Shown here: positions 7,154 through 15,338 of the stretch, one piece after another
How positions within the stretch are numbered: position 1 is the stretch's first letter
Layout: each line of letters opens with the position of its first letter
From: Clostridiales bacterium
GTDB lineage: Bacteria; Bacillota; Clostridia; Oscillospirales; Acutalibacteraceae
DNA length: 25,083 nucleotides
Assembly: GCA_012511005.1 (NCBI GenBank)
Contig: JAAZGX010000082.1
Span: forward strand, 1-25,083
Direction of reading: 5' to 3'
Program-made: the position numbers and the translations under genes
The notes under the pieces: model-generated
What the model was told of the DNA's origin: nothing
What the model saw: only the letters and a program-made list of their open reading frames with translations
The model's database searches: none

Positions 7154-8737
7154 ATGGAATTAGGTGAAAGGCTAAAGCGCTTAGTTGCAATAGAAGGAAG
7201 TACAAAGGATTATTTAAAGCCGATTATTTCTTATTCTTCTGCCAATATTATGCTTGGAGGGGCAGGCTATCCACTCAGTCTTTATCATCTTCAATTTCTT
7301 ACATTTGTTGAGGGACTTGGCACAAAAACTGCCGGCACAATATCATTAATCAGTGGTATTACTGATGCTATTACCGACCCTATTATGGGTTATATTACTG
7401 ACCATACAAGGTCAAGGTTCGGCAGACACCGCCGATATCTTCTGTGGGCAATTCTGCCCTTTATAATATCATACATTATGAAATGGTATTCCTTTGGTAT
7501 TTCCGAATCGGGAAACACAGGGAATATCTTTGCTTTTTATCTTTGTGCGGGACTTCTTTACGGTGTCGCTTACACAATGGCAAGCATTCCGCACACGGCT
7601 ATGCTCCCAAGTATAGCCCCCGACTATTTTTTAAGAACTCAATATAAAATGGTTGAATATATAATGAACTCCGTCGGACAGATTTCTTCTTTTATATTTA
7701 CGGCTTTGGCGCTTGGCGGCTTTAATATTAAGGTGGCGCTCGGCGCGCTTCCCGACCCCTCCCCTTCTGACCGCCCTAAGTATTTAATGGTTGGTATTAT
7801 TCTTTCGATTTGGTTTACTTTGCCGCTTTTATACACATTCTTTAAAACTTCAGAGCCGTCGTCCTTAGGCGCGGACTTTACCGGTATGACTAAAAGAAAT
7901 ATATTTGCCGATTATCGCAGCATATTCAAAAATAAAGCGTTCCGTCAATACTTTATTATCAGTCTTTTTTATATGATAAGCAAAAGTCTTTACAGCATTA
8001 CAGACCAATATTTCATTATAAGCATTGCAAATAAATATAAGCTATTCAACACGCTTAATATAATATCGGGAGTTGCCGAAGCGAGTGGTTCTCCGCTGAA
8101 CTTTCTTCTTGTGAAGCATAAGGGAAAGCAGTTTTGCGGAAAGTTATTAGGTCCGTTTATGGTTTTAGGGCTTATACTAAATATCTTTATTACACCATCA
8201 ACTCCCTCAACTCTTGCAACCGTAATAATTCTTATTTCGTCTGTTTTATATAACTTTGGGTTTTCCGGTCCCGGATTTGTGTCCGTTAATATACAGCCCG
8301 ATGTCATTGATGTTGATGAGCTTATTACAGGTGAAAACAGGGAGGGAATGGTTTCGACTTTTAAATCCTTCTTTTCAAAAACCATTGCGAGCTTGATGTC
8401 TTTTGCCGTTGGAGCTTCACTTGAATCATTTAGTTACGATACAAAAAGAAAAGAGCCGCAGTATCAGACTGCGAAATCTCTTTTCGGATTGCGGCTTAAT
8501 TTCATTATTCTTCCCGCAATATTTGCCTTGTTTACAGTTATATCAACTTATCGTTATAAAATGACAAAGACTGACCATGCTGTTATAAGAGAAATAATAA
8601 AAGAAAAACACGAAACCGGTACATGCACAATAAGCGAGGAGCAAAAACAAAAAATCGAGCAAATAGCCGGTCAAAAGTGGGAGGATATGTGGATAGGCAA
8701 AGAGGACTGCCACAGTACTGCAAAGACGCTTACTTAA
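7154..8737 (+). CDS. GPH-family (glycoside-pentoside-hexuronide) cation symporter
   Basis: Multi-pass MFS-like membrane transporter, 527 aa, about 12 hydrophobic helices. The family signature is in the first loop: DAITDPIMGYITDHTRSRFG followed by RHRRYLLW, matching the DxxxDPxxGxxxD cation/sugar motif of MelB-like proteins. Another conserved stretch, GFSGPGFVSVNIQPDVIDVDE near residue 370-390, fits the same family. The C-terminus (about residue 475 onward) is cytoplasmic and charged. RBS AAGGGG is 7 bases before the ATG. Substrate is unknown: neighbours are shikimate genes upstream and nothing catabolic beside it, so co-transcription with aroQ is the only hint and may be incidental. The last 8 bases overlap the end of the opposing membrane-protein gene. 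Confidence 0.9.
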   Translation: MELGERLKRLVAIEGSTKDYLKPIISYSSANIMLGGAGYPLSLYHLQFLTFVEGLGTKTAGTISLISGITDAITDPIMGYITDHTRSRFGRHRRYLLWAILPFIISYIMKWYSFGISESGNTGNIFAFYLCAGLLYGVAYTMASIPHTAMLPSIAPDYFLRTQYKMVEYIMNSVGQISSFIFTALALGGFNIKVALGALPDPSPSDRPKYLMVGIILSIWFTLPLLYTFFKTSEPSSLGADFTGMTKRNIFADYRSIFKNKAFRQYFIISLFYMISKSLYSITDQYFIISIANKYKLFNTLNIISGVAEASGSPLNFLLVKHKGKQFCGKLLGPFMVLGLILNIFITPSTPSTLATVIILISSVLYNFGFSGPGFVSVNIQPDVIDVDELITGENREGMVSTFKSFFSKTIASLMSFAVGASLESFSYDTKRKEPQYQTAKSLFGLRLNFIILPAIFALFTVISTYRYKMTKTDHAVIREIIKEKHETGTCTISEEQKQKIEQIAGQKWEDMWIGKEDCHSTAKTLT

Positions 8738-9260
8738 ACATTTTTCTAAAGCGCGTTTGAAACTGCTTTTTATATAAGCTAATCAGTATATTTAACAACC
8801 AATCCGTCAGAAAAAAAAGAATATTTGCCAATAGCAGAAGAATTGGAATTGTGTATTTCCCAAACTCGTTAAATTCTTCTGCCGACAGTCCAAAAAGTTT
8901 AATCATTAAATAATATGAAAATGTGATTGAAGTATTAAAAATTAAGAGTTTAATTATATATGCGAGCGCTTTATTAAGGCGCTCGATTTTTTCTTTAATA
9001 ATTGGATAGTATCCAAAAAAAGCAATATACATCAGCGCCGCTTCTTTATCTGCCAATATAATAATAGAAAGAACGGAAACTGAAAAATAAACGCTAAGTC
9101 CCCAAAAACGCCCAAGCTCCTCATTAATTACAATCATAAGTATTCCCGCGCATATTGGAAAAACATAAGTTAAAAAAGGCAAAACCGCGGTCAAAAACAT
9201 AATAGTAACAGACAGTGCCGATATAATTCCGCCTACTGCGATTTTCCCCGTCTTTTTCAT
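8730..9260 (-). CDS. Multi-pass membrane protein of unknown function
   Basis: 176 aa with about five or six hydrophobic helices (roughly residues 7-30, 33-48, 51-70, 76-90, 101-124, 137-160) and a basic C-terminal tail QTRFRKMFK. It resembles an unnamed Clostridia family of small integral membrane proteins that look somewhat like ECF-transporter substrate-binding S components; that link is weak and I give no function. ATG 9260 begins 2 bases after the stop of the LRR gene, and AGGG in the last codons of that gene serves as its RBS, so the two are translationally coupled. Its end overlaps the convergent GPH transporter by 8 bases, leaving no space for a conventional terminator. Confidence 0.8.
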   Translation of the reverse strand: MKKTGKIAVGGIISALSVTIMFLTAVLPFLTYVFPICAGILMIVINEELGRFWGLSVYFSVSVLSIIILADKEAALMYIAFFGYYPIIKEKIERLNKALAYIIKLLIFNTSITFSYYLMIKLFGLSAEEFNEFGKYTIPILLLLANILFFLTDWLLNILISLYKKQFQTRFRKMFK

Positions 9261-9262
9261 GA

Positions 9263-10378
9263 TTAAAGCCCTACAGCTACGCGTAAAATCTGCCTTGCAT
9301 CCGATACCTCAAGTGTATTTGACTGATTAAAATCCGCATAATACTCTTCTTCTTGTGTATATTTTTCTAAACCAACACAGAAGCGCAAAGCTGTTCTTGC
9401 GTCACTTACTTCAATTTTCCCGTTGCCGTTTAAGTCACCAATGAGAAAAAGCATATTAAAGTCTTTATACACAGTAGTAATCTTATTTAATTTACAATAA
9501 GCATCTGCATTTGAGCCTTTTTGGCATGTCATCTCTAAATCGGCAGAATGGGAGAAGCTTACTCCGTCACGAAGCGCAAATGCCTTGCTGCCAATAGAAA
9601 TCACATTAGGCGGTACCGTAATCTTCAGTAGTGACGCGCAGTTTTCAAAGCAATAGGCGCCAACGGCAACCATACCTTTACCGAAAGATACATTCTCTAA
9701 AATAGCACAGTCGTTAAAAGCGCTATTGCCTATGCTTTTAAGAGTATCGGGAAATGTAACAGTTTTTAACGCGGCACATTTTGAAAAGGCATAGTCCGCA
9801 ATGCTTAAAAGTACCGATGAAAAAGTTATATCCGATAACATACAACAATTTGAAAAAGCATTTCTTCCGATAGAAACAAGACTACTTCCAAGATTAACAC
9901 TTTTTAATGCCGTACAGTTATAAAAGCATTTATCGCCTATTGTTTGGATATTAGCCAAATTTACGGTACATAAGGATTTGCAATTATCAAAGCAATAAGC
10001 TCCAAGTTTCGTTACATTAAACCCGAAATCAATAGTTGCAAGCGATAAGCAATCACTGAAAGCCTGCTCGCCTATCGCGTTAACACTGTCAGGTATTGTA
10101 ACGGTTACGAGGTTTCTTTTATGCATAAACGCCCGCGCATTTATTTCTGATACGCCTTTACCGTCAATGCTTGCGGGAATACTTACATTTTCCGCATACA
10201 TATTATTAAAATTATCAATTCTAACAGTACCGTCGTCAAGTATAGAATATGTAAAGTCACCATAGCTGTTTATAGCATAAGCCGTATTTACAGTATAAGT
10301 AATACCAAGAGATAGCAGAAAGGTGATTACCGCTATCCTTATACACATTTTACTAAAAAAAGTTTTATTCCAACTCAT
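9263..10378 (-). CDS. Secreted BspA-type leucine-rich repeat protein with C-terminal dockerin-like domain
   Basis: 371 aa. An N-terminal signal peptide (basic MSWNK, hydrophobic 14-30, likely cleavage after NTAYA at residue 35) is followed by about ten BspA-type (LRR_5) repeats at about 65-290 of the form 'IG..AF..C..L..V.'. A C-terminal pair of EF-hand-like calcium loops follows: D315-x-N-x-N...D326 and D349-x-N-x-S...D360, each trailed by an ARxxLR helix, as in type I dockerins. Known dockerins bind cohesins on scaffoldins; here the partner is not in the window. LRR proteins of this class mediate surface or host binding. The start codon overlaps the upstream small membrane gene by 14 bases and has no clear Shine-Dalgarno of its own, so it may depend on coupling. 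Domain reading is firm; ligand is unknown. Confidence 0.88.
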   Translation of the reverse strand: MSWNKTFFSKMCIRIAVITFLLSLGITYTVNTAYAINSYGDFTYSILDDGTVRIDNFNNMYAENVSIPASIDGKGVSEINARAFMHKRNLVTVTIPDSVNAIGEQAFSDCLSLATIDFGFNVTKLGAYCFDNCKSLCTVNLANIQTIGDKCFYNCTALKSVNLGSSLVSIGRNAFSNCCMLSDITFSSVLLSIADYAFSKCAALKTVTFPDTLKSIGNSAFNDCAILENVSFGKGMVAVGAYCFENCASLLKITVPPNVISIGSKAFALRDGVSFSHSADLEMTCQKGSNADAYCKLNKITTVYKDFNMLFLIGDLNGNGKIEVSDARTALRFCVGLEKYTQEEEYYADFNQSNTLEVSDARQILRVAVGL

Positions 10379-10667
10379 TATTTTTCACAGTCTTTTTTAT
10401 TTCATTAATATTAAATGCTATTGCGGTATTTTGCAGCTCAAGGGTTTCAAGCTTTTCAAGTAGCTCGTTATTAGTTTTCTTTGGAGGCTCATGTTTTGAT
10501 ATGACGCTATAAGCCACAAATCCTAATGTAGTAAACGCTACAATAAGGTAAAAAACTAACAGTCCTGCGGAATTGGTACTTTTAGTTAAAATAAAAATCA
10601 AAAGAGGCAGTACACAAAACAAAGCAGAATATAAAAGTCCAAATATAAAGCTTTTTAAATAATTCAT
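10365..10667 (-). CDS. Small two-helix membrane protein with cytoplasmic coiled coil
   Basis: 100 aa, function unknown. Two hydrophobic helices (about residues 5-28 and 34-56) are joined by a short polar turn (TKSTNSAG), then a basic and proline-containing linker (KHEPPKK) and a C-terminal heptad-like segment (about 65-100: LLEKLETLELQN...IKKTV). This architecture suggests a membrane-anchored oligomer with the coiled coil in the cytoplasm. RBS AAGGGG lies 7 bases before the ATG. It sits 18 bases after the isomerase-like gene and overlaps the LRR gene by 14 bases, so it is part of the same transcription unit. No known family is recognised. Confidence 0.72.
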   Translation of the reverse strand: MNYLKSFIFGLLYSALFCVLPLLIFILTKSTNSAGLLVFYLIVAFTTLGFVAYSVISKHEPPKKTNNELLEKLETLELQNTAIAFNINEIKKTVKNNELE

Positions 10668-10685
10668 AACATTCCCCTTTCAGTA

Positions 10686-11462
10686 TTAAGCGTTTCTTTC
10701 GGCTATGCTTTTTAAGCCCTCAAAACCTATTTTTACAGCATCATAAGGGTGCGTATCATAACAATTGTCCTGCTCAATAACAATGTAATTTACACCTATT
10801 TCTTGACACGCGCGATAACAAGCATCCAAATCTAAATTCCCCTGCCCGCATTGTGCAAATTTCGGATGAGAGTCAACAACTTTCATATCCTTAAAGTGGC
10901 AAACATCTACTTTGCCTTTCATTTTTTTAATATAATCCTGAGGCGTCACTCCGCCGTATTGCATCCAGTATGTATCAGGCACGAAAAAATATGCTTCATT
11001 TGGCGTTTCATTTACTAACCTATCCATAGTAAGCTCATTATTATATCTTTCAAATTCAAAAGCATGGTTATGATAGTTAAAGTTGAAGCCGTCTTTTTCG
11101 AGTTTTTTACTAATGTCGGATGACTTTTTTATAAATTCGGATATTCCCTCATAGCTTCCCCTAAAAGCAGAGGGCATTGAGCCGATACCTATATTTTTAC
11201 ATTTTATAAGCTTGTGTTCATTTATTAAGTTATCATAATCATCAAAAAATCGGTCATATGAAATATGAGTAAGACAAACGCTCATATTGTATTTTTCTGT
11301 AAGCTCTGCTTTAACTTCAGGCTCGAAATCACCTATTCCCGATATTTGTACAACATCGCATCCAATACTATTTAACATTTTCAGTGTTTTTTCAAACTGT
11401 TCTGCCGTTTGGCAGTAATCTCTCAATGTAAAAAGTTGAACACCAAGTTTTATTTCTTTCAT
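10686..11462 (-). CDS. Sugar phosphate isomerase/epimerase-like TIM barrel (xylose isomerase-like)
   Basis: 258 aa, the usual size for the AP endonuclease 2/xylose isomerase-like superfamily, which isomerises or epimerises sugars and inositols on a metal centre. Visible landmarks: N-terminal KLGVQLFTLRD, central NYHNHAFEFE (metal and substrate side chains), VPDTYW (Asp ligand), CHFKDMK (His ligand), QGNLD and the final VIEQD (Glu ligand). Conserved metal residues look intact. It has no signal peptide and so is cytosolic. AAGGAG is 8 bases before ATG 11462, and a promoter is at 11493-11520. It is the first gene of the run that continues with the membrane and LRR genes. The substrate cannot be deduced. 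Confidence 0.88.
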   Translation of the reverse strand: MKEIKLGVQLFTLRDYCQTAEQFEKTLKMLNSIGCDVVQISGIGDFEPEVKAELTEKYNMSVCLTHISYDRFFDDYDNLINEHKLIKCKNIGIGSMPSAFRGSYEGISEFIKKSSDISKKLEKDGFNFNYHNHAFEFERYNNELTMDRLVNETPNEAYFFVPDTYWMQYGGVTPQDYIKKMKGKVDVCHFKDMKVVDSHPKFAQCGQGNLDLDACYRACQEIGVNYIVIEQDNCYDTHPYDAVKIGFEGLKSIAERNA

Positions 11463-11492
11463 AAAAATAACTCCTTATTAAACATTATTTTT

Positions 11493-11520
11493 ATTGTAAC
11501 ACATATAACAGTGAAATCAA
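11493..11520 (-). promoter_or_regulatory. Promoter of the isomerase-LRR gene cluster
   Basis: On the minus strand TTGATT (11515-11520) and TACAAT (11493-11498) with 16 bases between and TGT before the -10. No other promoter is obvious before 8730, so all four downstream genes probably share it. Confidence 0.6.
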
Positions 11521-11550
11521 GGTTTTTCATTGTTTTAATACCACTTTTTA

Positions 11551-11579
11551 TTGACAAATCAATATAATTATGATAAAAT
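11551..11579 (+). promoter_or_regulatory. Promoter of the pheST T-box leader
   Basis: TTGACA (11551-11556) and TAAAAT (11574-11579) 17 bases apart with an extended -10 TGA. A TATAAT at 11563-11568 is too close to the -35 to be its -10. Transcription should begin near 11586, at the T-box leader. Confidence 0.7.
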
Positions 11580-11585
11580 TCGCTA

Positions 11586-11823
11586 AACGCTATGACTAAG
11601 ACAGTAAGATAAGGCGTATTTCCGTATAAAGAGAGGCGTGCCTGTGGCTGAAAGCCCGCCTGCGGCAGTTTTATCCGAATTTCACTTACGAGCGGCTTTG
11701 TTGAATTTTTAGTAGGCAAGGACGGTTAATCTTCGTTAAAGATAACAGAGTGTTTGCTCTTTGCAAAAATTAGGGTGGTACCGCGGAGTTTTCTTCGTCC
11801 CTTTATGGGGCGATTATTTTTTT
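11586..11823 (+). promoter_or_regulatory. Phe-specific T-box riboswitch upstream of pheST
   Basis: Senses uncharged tRNA-Phe and lets transcription read through into pheS-pheT when Phe-tRNA is short. Seen: the conserved T-box AGGGTGGTACCGCG at 11772-11785, whose TGGT bulge (11776-11779) would pair with an ACCA acceptor end (discriminator A); a candidate specifier TTC (11681-11683, Phe codon) followed by the usual purine; the AGTAAG element at 11603-11608; and Stem I closed by CGCT (11588-11591) with AGCG (11691-11694). The downstream terminator is listed separately. It fills most of the 376-base gap between 11462 and pheS; the rest of that gap is the two back-to-back promoters. Specifier and T-box agree with the gene controlled. 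Confidence 0.92.
11795..11823 (+). terminator. Intrinsic terminator of the T-box leader
   Basis: Stem TCGTCCC (11795-11801) pairs with GGGGCGA (11807-11813), including one G-T wobble, over a five-base loop, followed by TTATTTTTTT. It is the alternative to the antiterminator that contains the T-box. Confidence 0.88.
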
Positions 11824-11838
11824 AAAAGGACTGAAACT

Positions 11839-12858
11839 ATGGAAAAGCAGCTTGAAACGATTAAAACAGCCGCAAAAAGCGAGATTGAAAGTGCCATATC
11901 ACGGCAAGTTCTTGAAGCTCTTAGAGTTAAGTATTTGGGTAAAAAGGGCGAGCTTACATCAATTCTCAAGCAAATGGGTTCACTTTCTCCAAAAGAACGA
12001 CCTATAATGGGCGCTCTTGCTAATGAGGTTAGGGGCTTTATTGGCGATATACTTGACGAGAAAATGAAGCTTCTTGCAAAAGATGAGCAAATAGAAAAAC
12101 TGAAATCCGAGGCTATTGATGTTACAATACCGGGTAACACAAAAAAGCTTGGCAGTCTGCACCCGCTTACCGTTGTGCTTGATGAGGTAAAAGAAATTTT
12201 TCTTGGTATGGGATTTCAAATAGCCACAGGACCCGAGGTTGAATGGGATTACTATAATTTTGAGGCGCTTAACATTCCAAAAGACCATCCGGCTCGTGAT
12301 ACGCAGGATACATTTTATATAACGGAAAATATGCTGCTTCGCACGCAAACATCTCCCGTACAAATCAGGGTTATGGAAAACACAAAACCTCCTATTCGCA
12401 TAATAGCTCCCGGCAGGGTTTACCGTGCGGATACTGTTGATGCGACACACTCTCCCCTTTTCCACCAAGTTGAGGGGCTCGTTGTCGATAAGGGCATTTC
12501 TATGAGCGTGTTAAAAGGCAGTCTTATGCAGTTTGCCAAAAGGCTTTACGGCAACGATACAAAAATCCGCCTGCGCCCTCACCACTTTCCATTCACCGAG
12601 CCATCCTGTGAAATGGATGTTTCGTGTTTTATCTGCGGCGGCAAAGGCTGCTCTATGTGCAAAAATGAAGGCTGGATTGAAATACTCGGCGCAGGAATGG
12701 TACATCCTAAAGTACTTGAAAATGGCGGTATTGACCCTAATATTTACAGCGGCTATGCGTTTGGCGTTGGACTTGAAAGATTAACGCTCTTTAAGTACTC
12801 TATTAATGACCTGCGCTTATTTTTTGAAAACGACTTACGATTTTTAAGTCAATTTTAA
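11839..12858 (+). CDS. pheS: Phenylalanyl-tRNA synthetase alpha subunit
   Basis: Catalytic subunit of the (alpha-beta)2 enzyme that charges tRNA-Phe. ATG 11839 with AAAAGGA upstream gives 339 aa, the family norm; the frame is also open further upstream through the T-box, but that is leader RNA. The N-terminal helical arm (residues 1-95) precedes the class II core: motif 1 (HPLTVVLDEVKEIFLGMGF), motif 2 (RVYRADTVDATHSPLFHQVEG) and motif 3 (GYAFGVGLERLTLFKY). The CxxC...CxxC cluster CFICGGKGCSMCKNEGW is usual in PheS. pheT starts 11 bases after the stop. Confidence 0.98.
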   Translation: MEKQLETIKTAAKSEIESAISRQVLEALRVKYLGKKGELTSILKQMGSLSPKERPIMGALANEVRGFIGDILDEKMKLLAKDEQIEKLKSEAIDVTIPGNTKKLGSLHPLTVVLDEVKEIFLGMGFQIATGPEVEWDYYNFEALNIPKDHPARDTQDTFYITENMLLRTQTSPVQIRVMENTKPPIRIIAPGRVYRADTVDATHSPLFHQVEGLVVDKGISMSVLKGSLMQFAKRLYGNDTKIRLRPHHFPFTEPSCEMDVSCFICGGKGCSMCKNEGWIEILGAGMVHPKVLENGGIDPNIYSGYAFGVGLERLTLFKYSINDLRLFFENDLRFLSQF

Positions 12859-12869
12859 GGAGGCTTTAT

Positions 12870-15251
12870 ATGTTATTATCAGAAAAATGGCTTAAAGACT
12901 ATACAGACCCCTGCGTTTCACAAAAAGAATTTATTGATGCTATGACAATGTCAGGCTCAAAGGTTGAGGGATATAAAAAAGAGGGCGCAGAGCTTTCTAA
13001 TATAGTTGTCGGTAAAATACTTTCGCTTATACATCATAACAATTCCGAACATTTATGGATTTGTGAAGTAGATGCCGGCGAAAAAGGCGTTTTGCAAATC
13101 GTTACGGGCGCGCAAAACCTTAAAGTTGGAGATTATGTGCCCGTAGCTTTAGATAACTCTGTAGTTTTCGGCGGTAAAGAAATAAAAAAGGGAGTTTTAA
13201 GAGGAGTTGAAAGCTTTGGTATGCTTTGCTCTTTGACTGAACTCGGTTTAAGCGTTCATGATTTTCCTTATGCTTTAGGTGACGGTATATTCGTACTTGG
13301 TGACGATTGTGACAAAACCTTGGGGCTTGATATAAAAGAGGCTATCGGTCTTTTAGATACCGTAACGGAGTTTGAAATTACGCCTAACAGACCGGACTGT
13401 CTTAGTGTGTTAGGACTTGCAAGGGAAGCTGCCGCAACATTTAATAAGCCTATAAAATATCCGCATTTTGATATTAAAAATAAGAGCGGTGATATAAACG
13501 AGCTGTTGTCGGTAAAAATCAAATCTCCTGAAAAGTGCTGCCGTTATTGTGCTGCAATCGTTAAAAACGCAAGGGTAGAACCTTCGCCTTTATGGTTAAG
13601 AGAAAGGCTTCGCGCGTCCGGTGTGCGCCCTATAAATAATATTGTTGATATTACTAATTTTGTAATGCTTGAAATGGGACAACCTATGCACGCATTTGAT
13701 TACAGACTCGTTAAAGATGCATCTATTGTAGTTAGAAATGCCGCTCTTAATGAGAATATAACGACCCTTGACGGCATAGAAAGACAGCTTGACGGTTCAA
13801 TATTAGTTATAGCAGACAGTGAAAAACCCGTTGCCGTAGCAGGTGTAATGGGCGGTGAGTACAGCGGTGTTATGGATGATACGACGACGCTTATATTTGA
13901 ATCGGCTTGTTTTAACGGCTCATCTGTTCGTAAAACTTCAAAAAAACTTGGGCTTAGAACGGAGTCGTCCTCTCGGTTTGAGAAAGGGCTTGACCGTGAA
14001 ATTTGTGATAAAGCTTTACTGCGGGCGCTTTCTCTTATAGAGCAGCTAAATGCAGGTGATATTGTGGGCGGCATAATAGACTGCTATCCCACAAAAAAAG
14101 AGCCTACGGTTATACCCCTTAATCACGAATGGGTAAACAGTTTTCTTGGAATTGAGCTATCTGTTGATGAGCATATAAAAATTCTTGAAAAGCTTGAATT
14201 TAAGATTAAAAACGGTAATATATATGTCCCGTCTTTTAGAGAAGATGTGACGCATCAAGCAGATATATCAGAGGAGATTGCCCGTTTTTACGGCTATCAA
14301 AACATACCTGACCTTGAGCTGACAGGTGTTGCGGACGGCAGACTGACAGTCGAGCAGGCTTTTGAAAAAACTTTAACTGATTTAATGACGGCTTTCGGTG
14401 CTTTTGAGATTGTCACATATTCATTTTTCAGCCCAAAAGCATATGATAAAATTCTTTTACCGCCTCATAGCGAAAAACGAAATTCTGTCACAATCAGCAA
14501 TCCTCTCGGCGAAGATACGAGCATTATGCGAACTACAGCCCTACCGTCTCTTTTAGATGCGCTTTCACGAAATTATAATAACCGAAACAAGGAAGCATTT
14601 CTATTTGAACTATCTGCCTTGTACAAGCCGAACGGCAAGGATGAGCTTCCTGAAGAAACAGAAGCTCTTGTCGCTGGAATGTACGGCGAAAATGCTGATT
14701 TTTACACTCTTAAAGGCATAATAGAAGAATTGTTTAATAAAATTGGTATTAGAAAGGTGGGTTTTGAGGCATTGACAAATAACCCGTCTTACCACCCCGG
14801 CAGAACGGCGCAAGTCTTTATTGATAATGAGTTTTCGGGAGTTATAGGCGAAATTCATCCCGATGTACTCAATAATTATGAAATAGATGTTAAGTGCTTT
14901 GTTTTTGAGTTATGTTTTGAAAAGCTGTTAAAAAATGCCGTAAAAAATCGTATTTATAAACCCTTGCCGAAATTTCCCGCCGCAACGCGTGACCTTGCTC
15001 TCGTTTGCGATATAAATACACCCGCTTCGAAACTTTCAGACATTATTAAATATGCTGTCGGGGATTGGCTCGAAAGCATAAAGCTTTTTGATGTTTATAA
15101 AGGACAGCAAGTGCCTGATGATAAAAAAAGCGTAGCATTCTCACTTACACTTCGTGCAAATGATAGGACGCTTACAGACGAACAGGCAGATTATGCTGTA
15201 CAAAATGCATTAAAAGAGCTTGAAAAAAATGGTATAACTCTTAGAGTTTAA
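12870..15251 (+). CDS. pheT: Phenylalanyl-tRNA synthetase beta subunit
   Basis: Partner of PheS; contributes tRNA binding and editing of Tyr mischarged onto tRNA-Phe. 793 aa, the usual size. Order: short N-terminal arm (LLSEKWLKDYTD), tRNA-binding OB domain (about 38-150, with GVLRGVESFGMLC), B3/B4 editing domain (about 205-395, with RPINNIVDITNFVMLEMGQPMHAFD), B5 domain (about 400-475), the inactive synthetase-like core (about 480-690, with NPLGEDTSIMRTTALPSLL) and the C-terminal FDX-ACB anticodon-binding domain (about 700-793, with FPAATRDLALV). RBS AAGGAGG lies ahead of ATG 12870. It is co-transcribed with pheS under T-box control. No clear terminator follows; the ROK gene has its own promoter. 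Confidence 0.98.
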   Translation: MLLSEKWLKDYTDPCVSQKEFIDAMTMSGSKVEGYKKEGAELSNIVVGKILSLIHHNNSEHLWICEVDAGEKGVLQIVTGAQNLKVGDYVPVALDNSVVFGGKEIKKGVLRGVESFGMLCSLTELGLSVHDFPYALGDGIFVLGDDCDKTLGLDIKEAIGLLDTVTEFEITPNRPDCLSVLGLAREAAATFNKPIKYPHFDIKNKSGDINELLSVKIKSPEKCCRYCAAIVKNARVEPSPLWLRERLRASGVRPINNIVDITNFVMLEMGQPMHAFDYRLVKDASIVVRNAALNENITTLDGIERQLDGSILVIADSEKPVAVAGVMGGEYSGVMDDTTTLIFESACFNGSSVRKTSKKLGLRTESSSRFEKGLDREICDKALLRALSLIEQLNAGDIVGGIIDCYPTKKEPTVIPLNHEWVNSFLGIELSVDEHIKILEKLEFKIKNGNIYVPSFREDVTHQADISEEIARFYGYQNIPDLELTGVADGRLTVEQAFEKTLTDLMTAFGAFEIVTYSFFSPKAYDKILLPPHSEKRNSVTISNPLGEDTSIMRTTALPSLLDALSRNYNNRNKEAFLFELSALYKPNGKDELPEETEALVAGMYGENADFYTLKGIIEELFNKIGIRKVGFEALTNNPSYHPGRTAQVFIDNEFSGVIGEIHPDVLNNYEIDVKCFVFELCFEKLLKNAVKNRIYKPLPKFPAATRDLALVCDINTPASKLSDIIKYAVGDWLESIKLFDVYKGQQVPDDKKSVAFSLTLRANDRTLTDEQADYAVQNALKELEKNGITLRV

Positions 15252-15259
15252 AATAATCC

Positions 15260-15287
15260 TTTACATTGTAATTATTTATGGTATTAT
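15260..15287 (+). promoter_or_regulatory. Promoter of the ROK kinase gene
   Basis: TTTACA (15260-15265) and TATTAT (15282-15287) with 16 bases between and TGG before the -10, in the 87-base gap after pheT. Confidence 0.55.
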
Positions 15288-15338
15288 AAAATAAGTGTGG
15301 ATAACTTTCAACTAATCTTTCATTGGAGGATGTAATTA

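Noticed and set aside
11563..11568. TATAAT as the -10 of the T-box promoter
   Set aside because: Only six bases from the TTGACA; TAAAAT at 11574 has 17-base spacing and an extended TGA.
11459..11719. Minus-strand ORF of 86 codons across the gap before pheS
   Set aside because: It runs through the T-box leader and two promoters, its composition is not protein-like, and no family is recognisable.
12600..12690. Cys-rich cluster in PheS as a novel zinc site
   Set aside because: The CxxC...CxxC pattern before the WIEILG motif is common in bacterial PheS.
12533..12784. ORFs overlapping pheS on both strands
   Set aside because: pheS is unmistakable in its own frame; these are open only because of its codon usage.
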